64,000 nucleotides of DNA from Erythrobacteraceae bacterium CFH 75059 (GTDB lineage Bacteria; Pseudomonadota; Alphaproteobacteria; Sphingomonadales; Sphingomonadaceae): assembly GCA_004331795.1 (NCBI GenBank), contig SJSR01000002.1:124001-188000 (forward strand), in the 5' to 3' direction. This document shows, piece by piece, positions 26,415 to 35,057 of this stretch. A program made the translations under genes and the position numbers. How positions within the stretch are numbered: position 1 is the stretch's first letter; each line of letters begins with the position of its first letter. The notes beneath the pieces were generated by a model. That model did no database searches and was not told the DNA's origin. It saw only the letters and a program-made list of their open reading frames with translations.

Positions 26415-26621
26415 GCTGTCCTGAGTGCAGAGTCACCGGCGTCGGCTCGCCACGATGCGCGGTTTACCCCGCGCGGAAAAGATGCTTTTGCGCGGCCCGT
26501 CAAGGCGCCGGAGCCGGCCCGCGCCCAAATGTCGCCGGCGCCCTGTCACGGGACTGGAACACGGGCGTGCTTCACGTCACGAACTGCGGGCGAGCACCGG
26601 CGACCCGATGCGGAGACACAG

Positions 26622-27878
26622 ATGCTGCGGATTCTTGCACCTGCCCTTCTTGTTTCGGCCGTGCCGCCGCCCGCCGCTGCGCAGCCGGTGCTGCCAGCTT
26701 CTCTAGAGCCTGGCACAAGCGGCACCGCAACCGTTCCGATGGCGGCCGAAGATGTTCTCGACGCCTATTTCCGCCAGCTCGAACGCCGGATCGACCTGCC
26801 CCGGGCGCCCGCCGGGGTGTCGCTCGCCTCGGGCACGACGCTGACGCGGATCGCGTTCGGCAGCTGTGCCAGCGAAATTCGCGACCAGTCGTTCTGGACC
26901 AGCATCGCCGCAGCGCGTCCGCAGCTGTTCATGATGATCGGCGACAACGTGTACGGCGACACGAACTGGCGCGGCGATGCCGAACTGGGCACGCTGCGCG
27001 CCTCCTACGCCAGGCTGGCGGCCGAGCCGCGCTTCGCCGCCTTTCGCGCGCAGGTGCCGATGCTCGCCACCTGGGACGATCACGATTTCGGCTTCAACGA
27101 CGGCGGGCGCGACTTCGCGTTCCGCCGGTGGAGCCAGACCATCTACCAGACGTTCTGGGACGTGCCGGCGGAGGTGCGGGCGCGCGACGGCGTGTATGAG
27201 AGCCGGATCGTCGGTCCCGCAGGCCGCCGGGTGCAGATCATCCTCCTCGACACCCGCTTCTTCCGCTCGGCCCTGCGCCGTGCCGAGCTTCCGCCCGGTC
27301 AGCGGCCGCCGCTTGGCCCCTACGCCCCGGAGACGAGCGCCGACGCGACCATGCTTGGCGAGGCGCAGTGGGCATGGCTGGAGGAGGAACTGCGCCGCCC
27401 GGCCGACCTCAGGATCGTGGTCTCCTCGATCCAGGTGCTGACCGAGGCGCACAATTTCGAAAGCTGGGCGACGATGCCGCGCGAGCGCGAGCGCCTGCTT
27501 GCCCTGCTGGCCGCGCGCAGCGGCGGCGGGCTGCTGTTGCTGAGCGGCGACCGGCACGCGGGCGGCATCTATCGCGACACGCCGGCGGCCATGAACGGGG
27601 AGACGGTGTGGGAACTGACCAGTTCGTCGCTCAACATGCCCTTCACAGATACGGCGACCAACACGGCGCGCGAGCCGGACCCTCGTCGGGTTTCGGCATT
27701 CATCTCCGAGGAGAACTTCGGCGTGCTCGAGATCGACTGGCCGCGCCGTCAGGTCACGCTGAACCTGCGCGGGCTGGCGGGCGAGGTGCGGGCGGGCCAG
27801 ACCGTGACGTGGACGCCGCCGTCCCGCCGCGGTGCTCAGGCCACGTTCTCGATGCCGAGCACCGTCAGCTTGCGGTAA
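26622..27878 (+). CDS. PhoD-like alkaline phosphatase/phosphodiesterase, secreted
   Basis: 418 residues. A Sec-type signal peptide (MLRILAPALLVSAVPPPAAA) is followed by a PhoD-fold metallophosphoesterase: FGSCAS, GDNVYGD, WDDHDFGFND, and LLLSGDRHAGG for metal and phosphate contacts. Relatives hydrolyse phosphate esters of membrane lipids, teichoic acids or nucleotides; the substrate here is unknown. ATG 26622 is used because the upstream frame is antisense to cysD. The tail overlaps the convergent response regulator gene by 43 bases. Confidence 0.9.
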   Translation: MLRILAPALLVSAVPPPAAAQPVLPASLEPGTSGTATVPMAAEDVLDAYFRQLERRIDLPRAPAGVSLASGTTLTRIAFGSCASEIRDQSFWTSIAAARPQLFMMIGDNVYGDTNWRGDAELGTLRASYARLAAEPRFAAFRAQVPMLATWDDHDFGFNDGGRDFAFRRWSQTIYQTFWDVPAEVRARDGVYESRIVGPAGRRVQIILLDTRFFRSALRRAELPPGQRPPLGPYAPETSADATMLGEAQWAWLEEELRRPADLRIVVSSIQVLTEAHNFESWATMPRERERLLALLAARSGGGLLLLSGDRHAGGIYRDTPAAMNGETVWELTSSSLNMPFTDTATNTAREPDPRRVSAFISEENFGVLEIDWPRRQVTLNLRGLAGEVRAGQTVTWTPPSRRGAQATFSMPSTVSLR

Positions 27879-29254
27879 AGGGTCGAGCGGCCGATGCCGA
27901 GGCGGCGCGCCACCTCGGTCATGCGGCCCGAATAGTGCACGATCGCCAGACGGATCACGTCCGCTTCGATTTCCTCCAGCGGGCGCAGATTGCCGTCCTC
28001 GCGGTAGAGAAGGACACCCAGACCCTGAAGCCGCTGGTCGTCCGGGCTGGCGACGTTGCCCAGCATTTCGAAGAGCTGGGGGAAGCTGTCGGTCGTTAGG
28101 CTCTCGTCGTCGCAGAACACGGCAGCGCGAAACAGCGCCGCCTGAAGCTGGCGCACATTGCCGGGCCAGTCATAGGCCGCGAGCAGCGACAGGGCGCTGT
28201 CGGTGATGGAATGGTGACGCAGTCCCGGCTGCTCACCGATGCGGCGGAGGAAGTGTCGGGTCAGTGCGGGAATGTCGCTGCTCCGCTCGCGCAGCGGCGG
28301 CAGCGCGATGGTGACAGGCGCGATCCGCTCCAGCAAGTCGCGGGAGAACACACCCGCCTCGCACAGCGCCGCCATGTCGCTGTTGCTGGAACACAGCAGG
28401 CGCACGTCGACACGGTAGCCATGACGCGCGCCGATCGGGCGCACGATCCCCGTCTTCAGCGTCTCTGCCAGTCGGGTCTGCACCGCCGGGTCGAGCCGAT
28501 CGACATCCTCGAGCAGCAGCGTTCCGCCGTCCAGCGATTGCAGGACGCCGGGCTGGCTGTCGAAGGCGCCGGGAAAGGCGTTCTGTTCGTGGCCGAACAG
28601 CAGCGACTCCATGCTGCTGACCGCCATGCCAGCGGCGCTCACCGCCTTGAGAGGCGCCTTGGCGCGCGGGCTGGCGGCATGGATGGCGCGCAGCACCATC
28701 TCCTTTCCGGTGCCGCTCTCGCCCTGCACGAGCACGTTGCTGTGGCTGCGTGCGACCTTGGCCGCCTGGGCAAGCGCGGAGCGGAACGCCGGCGCGTCCC
28801 CGATCATCGCGTCGAAGTCGATCGCGCCGGTCAGCTTTTCCGACAATGGCTGCAACTCGTCGCGCGGCTGGGCACGGGCCGTGGCCCCCCGCAGCGCCTG
28901 CAGCAGCCGGTCTGCGCTCACCGGCTTGATCAGGTAGTCGGTTGCGCCGGCCCGCATGGCTTCGACGGCGAGGAGAGGCGATGCGCTGGCCGTGAGCATG
29001 AGGATGGGGGTGCCGGGACGCTGCTGCTTCAGCTCGGCGATGAGCGTGCAGGCCTCGTCGCCGGGAACCCACTGGTCCAGCAGGATCGCCGACACGCCCG
29101 CCCCCTCGCGCGAGGCGAGCTTGGCGTAGGCTGTCTGCGCATCCGGCACGACGAGGCAGCGCCAGCCTTCGCGGGCGGTGATCGCGCAGATCAGCCGCGC
29201 CTGCGCCGGCTCGTCGTCGATGAGCATCAGCAGCCGTTCGTCGCTGTCAGACAT
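27836..29254 (-). CDS. NtrC-like response regulator with degenerate sigma-54 loop
   Basis: 472 residues: receiver domain (acidic pair IDDEP, phosphoacceptor Asp60, Lys110), AAA+ domain (Walker A GESGTGKE 178-185; DPL-type hydrophobic Walker B region TLLLEDVD 245-252), and a C-terminal Fis-type helix-turn-helix (VARRLGIGRSTLYRKL). The loop that should read GAFTGA, which contacts sigma-54, reads NAFPGA (225-230), and the usual LDE of Walker B is LED. By comparison with NtrC-family proteins these changes predict that it does not activate sigma-54 RNA polymerase. It is an orphan with no kinase beside it. It is divergent from the oxidase-subunit/transhydrogenase cluster. Confidence 0.9.
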   Translation of the reverse strand: MSDSDERLLMLIDDEPAQARLICAITAREGWRCLVVPDAQTAYAKLASREGAGVSAILLDQWVPGDEACTLIAELKQQRPGTPILMLTASASPLLAVEAMRAGATDYLIKPVSADRLLQALRGATARAQPRDELQPLSEKLTGAIDFDAMIGDAPAFRSALAQAAKVARSHSNVLVQGESGTGKEMVLRAIHAASPRAKAPLKAVSAAGMAVSSMESLLFGHEQNAFPGAFDSQPGVLQSLDGGTLLLEDVDRLDPAVQTRLAETLKTGIVRPIGARHGYRVDVRLLCSSNSDMAALCEAGVFSRDLLERIAPVTIALPPLRERSSDIPALTRHFLRRIGEQPGLRHHSITDSALSLLAAYDWPGNVRQLQAALFRAAVFCDDESLTTDSFPQLFEMLGNVASPDDQRLQGLGVLLYREDGNLRPLEEIEADVIRLAIVHYSGRMTEVARRLGIGRSTLYRKLTVLGIENVA

Positions 29255-29311
29255 CCTTGCGTTTCCGACCGTTGTTGCCCATGCCCATGGCGCAACGGGC
29301 TACGCAGCAGA

Positions 29312-29323
29312 CGTAAAATTACG
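29312..29323. promoter_or_regulatory. AT-rich palindrome between the response regulator and the pnt cluster
   Basis: CGTAA and TTACG flank AA, in the 192-base gap (29255-29446) between two divergent units. It is 58 bases upstream of the response regulator start. Its AT content contrasts with the surroundings, as expected for an operator or promoter spacer. A Fis-type regulator would bind a dyad of this kind, so autoregulation is possible. Confidence 0.35.
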
Positions 29324-29446
29324 ATTAAGCCTGTTCCCGTCGTGCAGCCGGGCGAGGGCGGATGCCGTTGGTGCGGGGGACGGGGTTGAGCCGTGCATGT
29401 GGCTGCGGTAACACCGGCGCGCACAGTTCACATCGGAAGGGGCAAC

Positions 29447-29575
29447 GTGGCCGGGATGAGAGAAGAACCGAAGGCGGCGATCCGGACCTACAGCGGGTTC
29501 GTGCGCGCCCTCAAATGGGCCGTTCCGCTGATCGCGGTCGTCACTGCCATTGTCATCCTGCTCATCGCGCCCTGA
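29447..29575 (+). CDS. aa3-type cytochrome c oxidase subunit IV
   Basis: A 42-residue membrane protein, shorter than most gene callers report. The pattern EEPKAAIRTYSGFVRALKW followed by a single hydrophobic helix (AVPLIAVVTAIVILLIA) is that of the small bacterial aa3-oxidase subunit IV. GGAAGGGG at 29436-29443 sits at good distance from GTG 29447, which decides the start; ATG 29456 is a second choice. It lies directly upstream of pntAA rather than with the cytochrome oxidase genes, an arrangement I recall in sphingomonads. Confidence 0.82.
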   Translation: MAGMREEPKAAIRTYSGFVRALKWAVPLIAVVTAIVILLIAP

Positions 29576-29576
29576 C

Positions 29577-30716
29577 GTGAACGCCGGCGCCCCGCGCATC
29601 GGTGTGCCGGCCGAACGCGCGGACGGCGAACGCCGGGTCGCCGCCACGCCGGAGACGGTGCGCAAGCTCATCGCGCTGGGTGCGAGGGTGGCGGTGGAGA
29701 CAGGGGCCGGCACCCACGCCGCGATGGGCGACAGCATGTTCGCCGATGCCGGAGCCGACGTCTGCTCCCGCGACGCGGTGTTCGACGGGGCGGAAATCGT
29801 GCTGGCGGTCAATCCGCCGCCGGTCGCCGATCTGAACGGCGCTGCGCCGGGGTGTCAGGTCGTCGCGATCTTCGATCCCGCGCGCAATTCGGCGCTGGTG
29901 TCCGACTATGCCGCGGCCGGGCTCGTTGCCCTGGCGATGGACCAGATGCCGCGCATCACCCGTGCCCAGAGCATGGACGTCCTGTCGAGCCAGGCCAACT
30001 TGGCCGGTTACAAGGCTGTCATCGCCGCTGCAGACCGCTTCGGGCGGGCCTTGCCGATGATGATGACCGCCGCCGGCACGATCCAGGCGGCGCGCGTCTT
30101 CGTCATGGGCGTCGGTGTGGCCGGGTTGCAGGCGATCGCCACCGCCCGCAGGCTCGGGGCCGTCGTGTCCGCGACGGACGTGCGTTCGGCCACGCGCGAG
30201 CAGATCCTGTCGCTCGGCGCCAAGCCGGTGTTCGTGGAGAATGTCGCCGGGATCGAAGGCGAGGGCGCCGGAGGCTACGCAGCGGAGATGAGCGCCGAGT
30301 ATCAGGCGGCGCAGGCGGAGCTGGTGTCGGCACACATCACCCGGCAGGACATCGTCATCACCACTGCGCTCATTCCCGGGCGGCCGGCGCCGCGGCTCGT
30401 CAGCGATGCCCAGATCGCCAGCATGAAGCCCGGCAGCGTCATCTTCGATCTGGCGGTCGCACAGGGCGGCAACGTGGAGGGCAGCGTGCCGGACGAGGTG
30501 GTCATGCGCCACGGTGTCGCCGTCATGGGATACCGGAACACCGCCGCGCAACTGGCTGCCGACGCGTCGGCGCTGTATGCTCGCAACCTGTTCAACTTCC
30601 TTGCGGCATTCTGGGACAAGGAAGCCGGCGGGCTGATCCTCGACGACGAGATCGGCGGGGCCGTGCGGCTGACCGGAACACGCGCGGAGGCCGAAACGGC
30701 GCCGGCCATTTCCTAG
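29577..30716 (+). CDS. pntAA: NAD(P) transhydrogenase subunit alpha part 1
   Basis: NAD(H)-binding domain I of proton-translocating transhydrogenase, 379 residues, soluble. It has GVPAERADGERRVAATPETV at the N-terminus, QMPRITRAQSMDVLSSQANLAGYKAV, the Rossmann motif MGVGVAGLQAIATARR, and TTALIPGRPAP. The start GTG 29577 is one base after the preceding stop. The membrane part of alpha is a separate gene (pntAB), the usual alphaproteobacterial split. Confidence 0.95.
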   Translation: MNAGAPRIGVPAERADGERRVAATPETVRKLIALGARVAVETGAGTHAAMGDSMFADAGADVCSRDAVFDGAEIVLAVNPPPVADLNGAAPGCQVVAIFDPARNSALVSDYAAAGLVALAMDQMPRITRAQSMDVLSSQANLAGYKAVIAAADRFGRALPMMMTAAGTIQAARVFVMGVGVAGLQAIATARRLGAVVSATDVRSATREQILSLGAKPVFVENVAGIEGEGAGGYAAEMSAEYQAAQAELVSAHITRQDIVITTALIPGRPAPRLVSDAQIASMKPGSVIFDLAVAQGGNVEGSVPDEVVMRHGVAVMGYRNTAAQLAADASALYARNLFNFLAAFWDKEAGGLILDDEIGGAVRLTGTRAEAETAPAIS

Positions 30717-30834
30717 CTGTGCCGGAATGAGGCATGCGCGGCGAAACGTCCGACGCGGAGCCAATTAGGGCTGGCGCTGACCAACTCCACCTTTACGGTG
30801 CCTACGGGGTCGCGCACTGTTCAGGGGTTTGTTC

Positions 30835-31407
30835 ATGCGATTTGCGAAATCTGCGCTGGCGCTGGCCGGCGCCGCTGTCCTTTCCGGTGCTCCGGCGACG
30901 GCGGCGGTCAACATCGTGGTCGAGGGCGGCGGCACGCCCATTGTGTATGAGGGGGACAATGGCAACCGCTTTGCGGTGCTGGGCATCGACGCGCGGCAGC
31001 AGGACGCCAACACCATTGTCGACCTGCCCAACTTCACCGTGGACGAGGCCTTCATCCGCAGCCTGATCGTCTCGGGCCCGGCCTCCCGCCTGCAGAACGC
31101 CTTCTTCTGCCCCGATTTCGCCGGCGGGTCGGGCTGTGCGCCGCTGACCAGCGTCTCCGTTCCGGACGAGGCGCGGCTCTTCAACTCCCTGCTTCTCGAG
31201 TTCACCGGAACCGGCAACATCGTGCTGTCGCGGCCGAGCGGCGGGACCACGACGCTGTCGCTGAATGTCACCCGGCAGGGGCCGCCGCCGCTTGCGGCTG
31301 CCGTGCCCGAGCCATCGACCTGGGCCATGCTGCTGCTCGGCTTCTTCGCCATCGGCGCCGGCCTTCGCCGCCGGGCCGCGCAGCTGCGGCCGGCGCTGAC
31401 CGCCTGA
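30835..31407 (+). CDS. PEPxxWA-CTERM exported protein
   Basis: 190 residues. A signal peptide ends near SGAPATAA; a beta-rich, Gly/Ser/Thr-containing body with two cysteines (FFCPDF, SGCAP) follows. The C-terminus is a PEP-CTERM tripartite signal: PEPSTWAMLLLGFFAIG, a hydrophobic helix, then GAGLRRR. Such proteins are processed by an exosortase-like enzyme for surface display or secretion; no exosortase gene is in the window. An AGGGG ribosome-binding site seven bases before ATG 30835 selects the start. It interrupts the pnt cluster and is closed off by its own terminator. Confidence 0.85.
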   Translation: MRFAKSALALAGAAVLSGAPATAAVNIVVEGGGTPIVYEGDNGNRFAVLGIDARQQDANTIVDLPNFTVDEAFIRSLIVSGPASRLQNAFFCPDFAGGSGCAPLTSVSVPDEARLFNSLLLEFTGTGNIVLSRPSGGTTTLSLNVTRQGPPPLAAAVPEPSTWAMLLLGFFAIGAGLRRRAAQLRPALTA

Positions 31408-31435
31408 CCTGATCGTCGGCCGTGCGGCTGAAGGG

Positions 31436-31476
31436 ACGTGCAGGGTTCGCCTTCGGGGCGGCTTTGCACGTCTTTT
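31436..31476 (+). terminator. Rho-independent terminator after the PEP-CTERM gene
   Basis: ACGTGCA (31436-31442) pairs with TGCACGT (31465-31471), and a GC-rich inner stem with a TTCG-type loop sits between. The structure is followed by CTTTT (31472-31476). It lies about 30 bases after the PEP-CTERM stop and 150 bases before pntAB, so it should separate the two transcripts at least partly. Confidence 0.72.
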
Positions 31477-31628
31477 CGCGGCTCCGGCTTGCCAGCCGAC
31501 CCGCTTTGGCGGAGAACGGCGGCCGCAGACGGAGTACGGGGCATGGGCGGAAGACGGGGGGAACAACGCAGCGCGTTCTGTGAAAGCCGGGACCGCGGGT
31601 TCGGGCCGAGCAGCGGAGCGACCCGGCC

Positions 31629-31934
31629 ATGAGCTTCATCGCCATCCTGTCGATCTTCGTGCTGGCCTGCTTCGTCGGCTATTACGTCGTGTGGTCGGTC
31701 ACGCCGGCGCTGCATACGCCGCTGATGGCGGTGACAAACGCCATCTCGTCGGTGATCATCGTGGGCGGGCTGATCGCGGCGGCCGCGGCCGAGGTGCCGG
31801 GGGCCAAGTGGCTGGGGCTGCTCGCCATCGTCCTTGCCAGCGTCAACATCTTCGGCGGCTTTGCCGTCACGGCCCGGATGCTGGCGATGTACCGGAAGAA
31901 GGACAGGGCGCCGGATGCGGGAGGCAGGTCATGA
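31629..31934 (+). CDS. pntAB: NAD(P) transhydrogenase subunit alpha part 2
   Basis: Small membrane subunit of the transhydrogenase, 101 residues. Its helices include FIAILSIFVLACFVGYYVV and a pair spanning AISSVIIVGGLIAAAA and LGLLAIVLASVNIFGGF. SVTPALHTPLMAVTNAISS is the family signature facing the proton channel. It overlaps pntB by four bases (ATGA). It is separated from pntAA by the PEP-CTERM gene and a terminator, so it may have its own promoter in 31477-31628. Confidence 0.95.
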   Translation: MSFIAILSIFVLACFVGYYVVWSVTPALHTPLMAVTNAISSVIIVGGLIAAAAAEVPGAKWLGLLAIVLASVNIFGGFAVTARMLAMYRKKDRAPDAGGRS

Positions 31935-33490
31935 GCCCCGCGCCGCCGGTCCCTTTACAGGCCTTCATGGTGGCGGCGGTGTGGAACGGCACCGTTCCGG
32001 ACCCCGCTCTTCCGCTGCATGCCGCCGGCGACGCGTCGAGCCCGTGGGTGGGGCTTGCCTATCTCGTTGCCGGCGCGCTGTTCATCCTGGCACTGCGCGG
32101 GCTTTCGCATCCCTCGACCAGCGTGCGCGGCAACCGGTTCGGCATGGCGGGCATGCTGATCGCCGTGGTCACCACGGTCGTCACGCACGATCTGGCCAGC
32201 CTGCCCGAGATCCTGGCCGCCATCGGCATCGGCGGCGCGATCGGCTGGATCATCGCCCGCCGCATCGCGATGACCGACATGCCGCAACTCGTGGCGGCGT
32301 TTCACTCGCTGGTCGGCATGGCCGCGGTGCTGGTCGGGTGGGCGGCGTATCTGAACCCGGCGGCCTTCGGCATCCTGCGCAGCGTGGGCGATGCGTTCAC
32401 CCATCCGGTCATCGGCGCCGAACTCACCTTGTGGCGCGAAGAGATCAACCCCGTCAGCCGCATCGAGCTCGGGCTTGGCGTCGCCATCGGGGCGATCACC
32501 TTCTCCGGTTCGGTCATCGCCTTTCTCAAGCTCGCGGGCAGGATGAGCGGCGCGCCCATCCTCCTGCCGGGCCGGCATGTCATCAATCTCGGCACGCTTG
32601 CCGCGATCCTCGTGCTCGTCGCGCTGTTCGCGGCGGCGCAACCCGGCGCGACACTGCCGCTGATCATCGCGATCACGGTGCTCGCCTTTCTCATTGGATT
32701 CCTGCTCATCATTCCGATCGGCGGTGCGGACATGCCGGTCGTGGTGTCGATGCTGAACTCCTATTCGGGGTGGGCGGCGGCCGCGATGGGGTTCACGCTG
32801 GGCAACACCGCGATGATCATCACCGGCGCGCTGGTCGGAGCTTCCGGTGCGATCCTGTCCTACATCATGTGCCGGGCGATGAACCGGCGGTTCCTGTCCG
32901 TCATCGCCGGCGGTTTCGGGGCGGATGCGGCGGTGGCGGGCTCAAGCGGCGGCGAAGCGCGCCCGTTCCGGCAGGGAAGCGCGGAGGACGCGGCCTACAT
33001 GCTCGAACAGGCGGAGCGGGTCATCATCATCCCCGGTTACGGAATGGCCGTGGCGCAGGCGCAGCACGCCCTGCGCGAAATGGCGGACCTGCTCAAGAAG
33101 AAGGGCGTGGACGTGCGCTACGCCATCCATCCGGTCGCCGGGCGGATGCCGGGCCACATGAACGTCCTTCTGGCCGAAGCCAACGTGCCGTACGACGAGG
33201 TGTTCGAATTGGAGGATATCAACTCCGAGTTCGCGCAGACCAACATCGCCTTCGTCATCGGCGCCAATGACGTGGTCAACCCGGCTGCCAAGACGGACAA
33301 GTCCTCGCCGATTTACGGCATGCCGGTGTTCGACGTCGACAAGGCGGAACAGGTGTTCTTCATCAAGCGTTCGATGAGCGGAGCCGGATATGCCGGTGTC
33401 GACAACGAGGTATTCTACATGCCGCAAACCACCATGTTGCTGGCGGATGCCAAGAAGATGGTCGATGACATCGTGAAGGCGCTGTCGTGA
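31931..33490 (+). CDS. pntB: NAD(P) transhydrogenase subunit beta
   Basis: 519 residues. The membrane part has multiple helices from about residue 30 to 320, including the proton-channel helices, and the C-terminal NADP(H)-binding domain III begins near AYMLEQAERVIIIPGYGMAVAQAQH, ending with IKRSMSGAGYAGVDNEVF. Using proton motive force, the enzyme drives hydride transfer from NADH to NADP+, supplying NADPH. ATG 31931 overlaps pntAB. Confidence 0.96.
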   Translation: MSPAPPVPLQAFMVAAVWNGTVPDPALPLHAAGDASSPWVGLAYLVAGALFILALRGLSHPSTSVRGNRFGMAGMLIAVVTTVVTHDLASLPEILAAIGIGGAIGWIIARRIAMTDMPQLVAAFHSLVGMAAVLVGWAAYLNPAAFGILRSVGDAFTHPVIGAELTLWREEINPVSRIELGLGVAIGAITFSGSVIAFLKLAGRMSGAPILLPGRHVINLGTLAAILVLVALFAAAQPGATLPLIIAITVLAFLIGFLLIIPIGGADMPVVVSMLNSYSGWAAAAMGFTLGNTAMIITGALVGASGAILSYIMCRAMNRRFLSVIAGGFGADAAVAGSSGGEARPFRQGSAEDAAYMLEQAERVIIIPGYGMAVAQAQHALREMADLLKKKGVDVRYAIHPVAGRMPGHMNVLLAEANVPYDEVFELEDINSEFAQTNIAFVIGANDVVNPAAKTDKSSPIYGMPVFDVDKAEQVFFIKRSMSGAGYAGVDNEVFYMPQTTMLLADAKKMVDDIVKALS

Positions 33491-33819
33491 TCCGGCCGGT
33501 CGTGCTTGCCGGGGCTGTCCTGCTGCTGGGAGGCTGCGCCCAGACGATTGCCGAGAACCGCGTCCGCGCCGCGCTGGTCGATGCGGGCGTCGCCGAACGC
33601 AACGCCGACTGCATGGCTCAGCGGATGGTCGACCGGCTCACGATCCAGCAGCTTCGCCGGCTCGAGGCGCTGCGCACGCCGCCGGAACAGCGCGGGCAAC
33701 CGGTCACTCTTCCCGAATACGTGGAGCGCGTGCGCCGCGTAGGGGATGCGGAGGTGGTCGCGGTGACCGCCTCCTCGGCGGCGCTCTGCGCGACCGGACT
33801 GGCAGCGCCGCGCCCCTGA
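33487..33819 (+). CDS. Small predicted lipoprotein
   Basis: 110 residues with an N-terminal lipobox (VLLLGGC), so it is predicted to be lipid-anchored in the envelope after processing at Cys17. The mature part is helical with two further cysteines (DCMAQRM, ALCATG) that could form a disulfide. No family recognised. The start GTG 33487 overlaps the pntB stop (GTGA), so it is coupled to the transhydrogenase, although a functional link is not evident. Confidence 0.72.
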   Translation: MIRPVVLAGAVLLLGGCAQTIAENRVRAALVDAGVAERNADCMAQRMVDRLTIQQLRRLEALRTPPEQRGQPVTLPEYVERVRRVGDAEVVAVTASSAALCATGLAAPRP

Positions 33820-33892
33820 CGCGATCGGCCTGCCTGCATCCACCCCCGCATCCGCCTTGTCGCGCCGGATTGCGGCTTCTAGACAGCGGGCG

Positions 33893-35053
33893 ATGAGCCG
33901 AGCACCCTTTGCCAGCGACCCGGACCAATCCCGCGGACGGCAGCATGGCGAGGCAAGGGGGGCGGAGCGCGGCCCGCGCACCGAGTATCAGCGCGACCGG
34001 GACCGGATCATCCATTCCATTGCCTTCCGCCGCTTGCGCGGCAAGACGCAGGTGTTCATCGCCCCGGAGGGCGACCATTATCGCACCCGCCTGACCCACA
34101 GTCTCGAAGTGGCGCAGATCGGGCGTGTGATCGCCCGCGCCCTCAACCTCGACGAGGATCTGACAGAGGCGCTGTGCCTCGGGCACGACATAGGCCATCC
34201 GCCGTTCGGCCATGCCGGCGAGCGCGCGCTCGACGAGGCGGCGGCCCGCCACGGCGGCTTCGATCACAACGGTCACACCCTGCGCACACTCGCGCATCTC
34301 GAGTGCACCTATATCGGTTTTCGCGGCCTCAATCTCACCTGGGACACGCTCGAGGGGCTGGCCAAGCACAACGGTCCGGTTTCTTCGCCGCGCTGGGCGT
34401 TGCGCGAGGTCGATGACGCCTATCCGCTTGAACTTCACACCCACCCGTCGCTGGAGGCGCAGGTCGCCGCGATCAGCGACGACATCGCCTATGACAATCA
34501 CGACATGGACGATGGCCTGCGGGCGGGTTACCTCCAGCTCGACAGCGTGCTTGCGATCCCGCTCACCGGAACACTGTTCCGCGAGGTGGAACGGCGCCAC
34601 CCGCGCGCTCCGATGGAGCGGCTGCTGCGGGAACTCATCCGCACTCAGATCGGGGTCATGGTGCAGGACGTGATCGCGGAAACCCGTCGGCGCTGCGAGA
34701 ATCTGGGCAGCGCGGACGAGGTGAGGAGCGCCGGCCGCGCCTCGTGCGCCTTCTCCCCCGCGCTCGAGGAGGACGAGCGGCGGCTCAAGAGAGCGATGTA
34801 CGAGCTGCTCTATTACCATCCCGAACAGGTTGCCACGGCCGAACGGGCGCGGGAGGTGGTGGCGCGCCTGTTCGCGGCCTACAGCCAGGACGCGGCGCTG
34901 CTGCCGGACGCGTGGCGCCACACCCTTCCCGGGGAAGAGCCGGGGCGCACGCGCCACATCGTCGACTTCATCGCCGGGATGACGGACCGTTACGCCATGG
35001 ACCGGTGCGCCGCCATCTACGGCCGGGTGCCCGGCGGGCTGCGGCTTGTCTGA
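33893..35053 (+). CDS. dgt: Deoxyguanosine triphosphate triphosphohydrolase-like protein
   Basis: A 386-residue HD-superfamily hydrolase that cleaves dNTPs to nucleosides and tripolyphosphate. It has the metal ligand motifs RLTHSLEVAQIGR and GHDIGHPPFGHAGE, and the HD-type AISDDIAYDNHDMDDG that completes the site. The N-terminal RTEYQRDRDRIIHSIAFRRL is characteristic of the Dgt subfamily found in alphaproteobacteria. ATG 33893 is used. Confidence 0.94.
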   Translation: MSRAPFASDPDQSRGRQHGEARGAERGPRTEYQRDRDRIIHSIAFRRLRGKTQVFIAPEGDHYRTRLTHSLEVAQIGRVIARALNLDEDLTEALCLGHDIGHPPFGHAGERALDEAAARHGGFDHNGHTLRTLAHLECTYIGFRGLNLTWDTLEGLAKHNGPVSSPRWALREVDDAYPLELHTHPSLEAQVAAISDDIAYDNHDMDDGLRAGYLQLDSVLAIPLTGTLFREVERRHPRAPMERLLRELIRTQIGVMVQDVIAETRRRCENLGSADEVRSAGRASCAFSPALEEDERRLKRAMYELLYYHPEQVATAERAREVVARLFAAYSQDAALLPDAWRHTLPGEEPGRTRHIVDFIAGMTDRYAMDRCAAIYGRVPGGLRLV

Positions 35054-35057
35054 GCCG

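Noticed and set aside
25758-26621. Extension of the PhoD-like gene 288 codons upstream
   Set aside because: The upstream part is antisense to cysD, and a good signal peptide begins at 26622.
26415-26621. Riboswitch or SAM/cysteine leader upstream of cysD
   Set aside because: Only a short weak stem near GCGCGG...CCGCGC is present; no conserved core could be matched.
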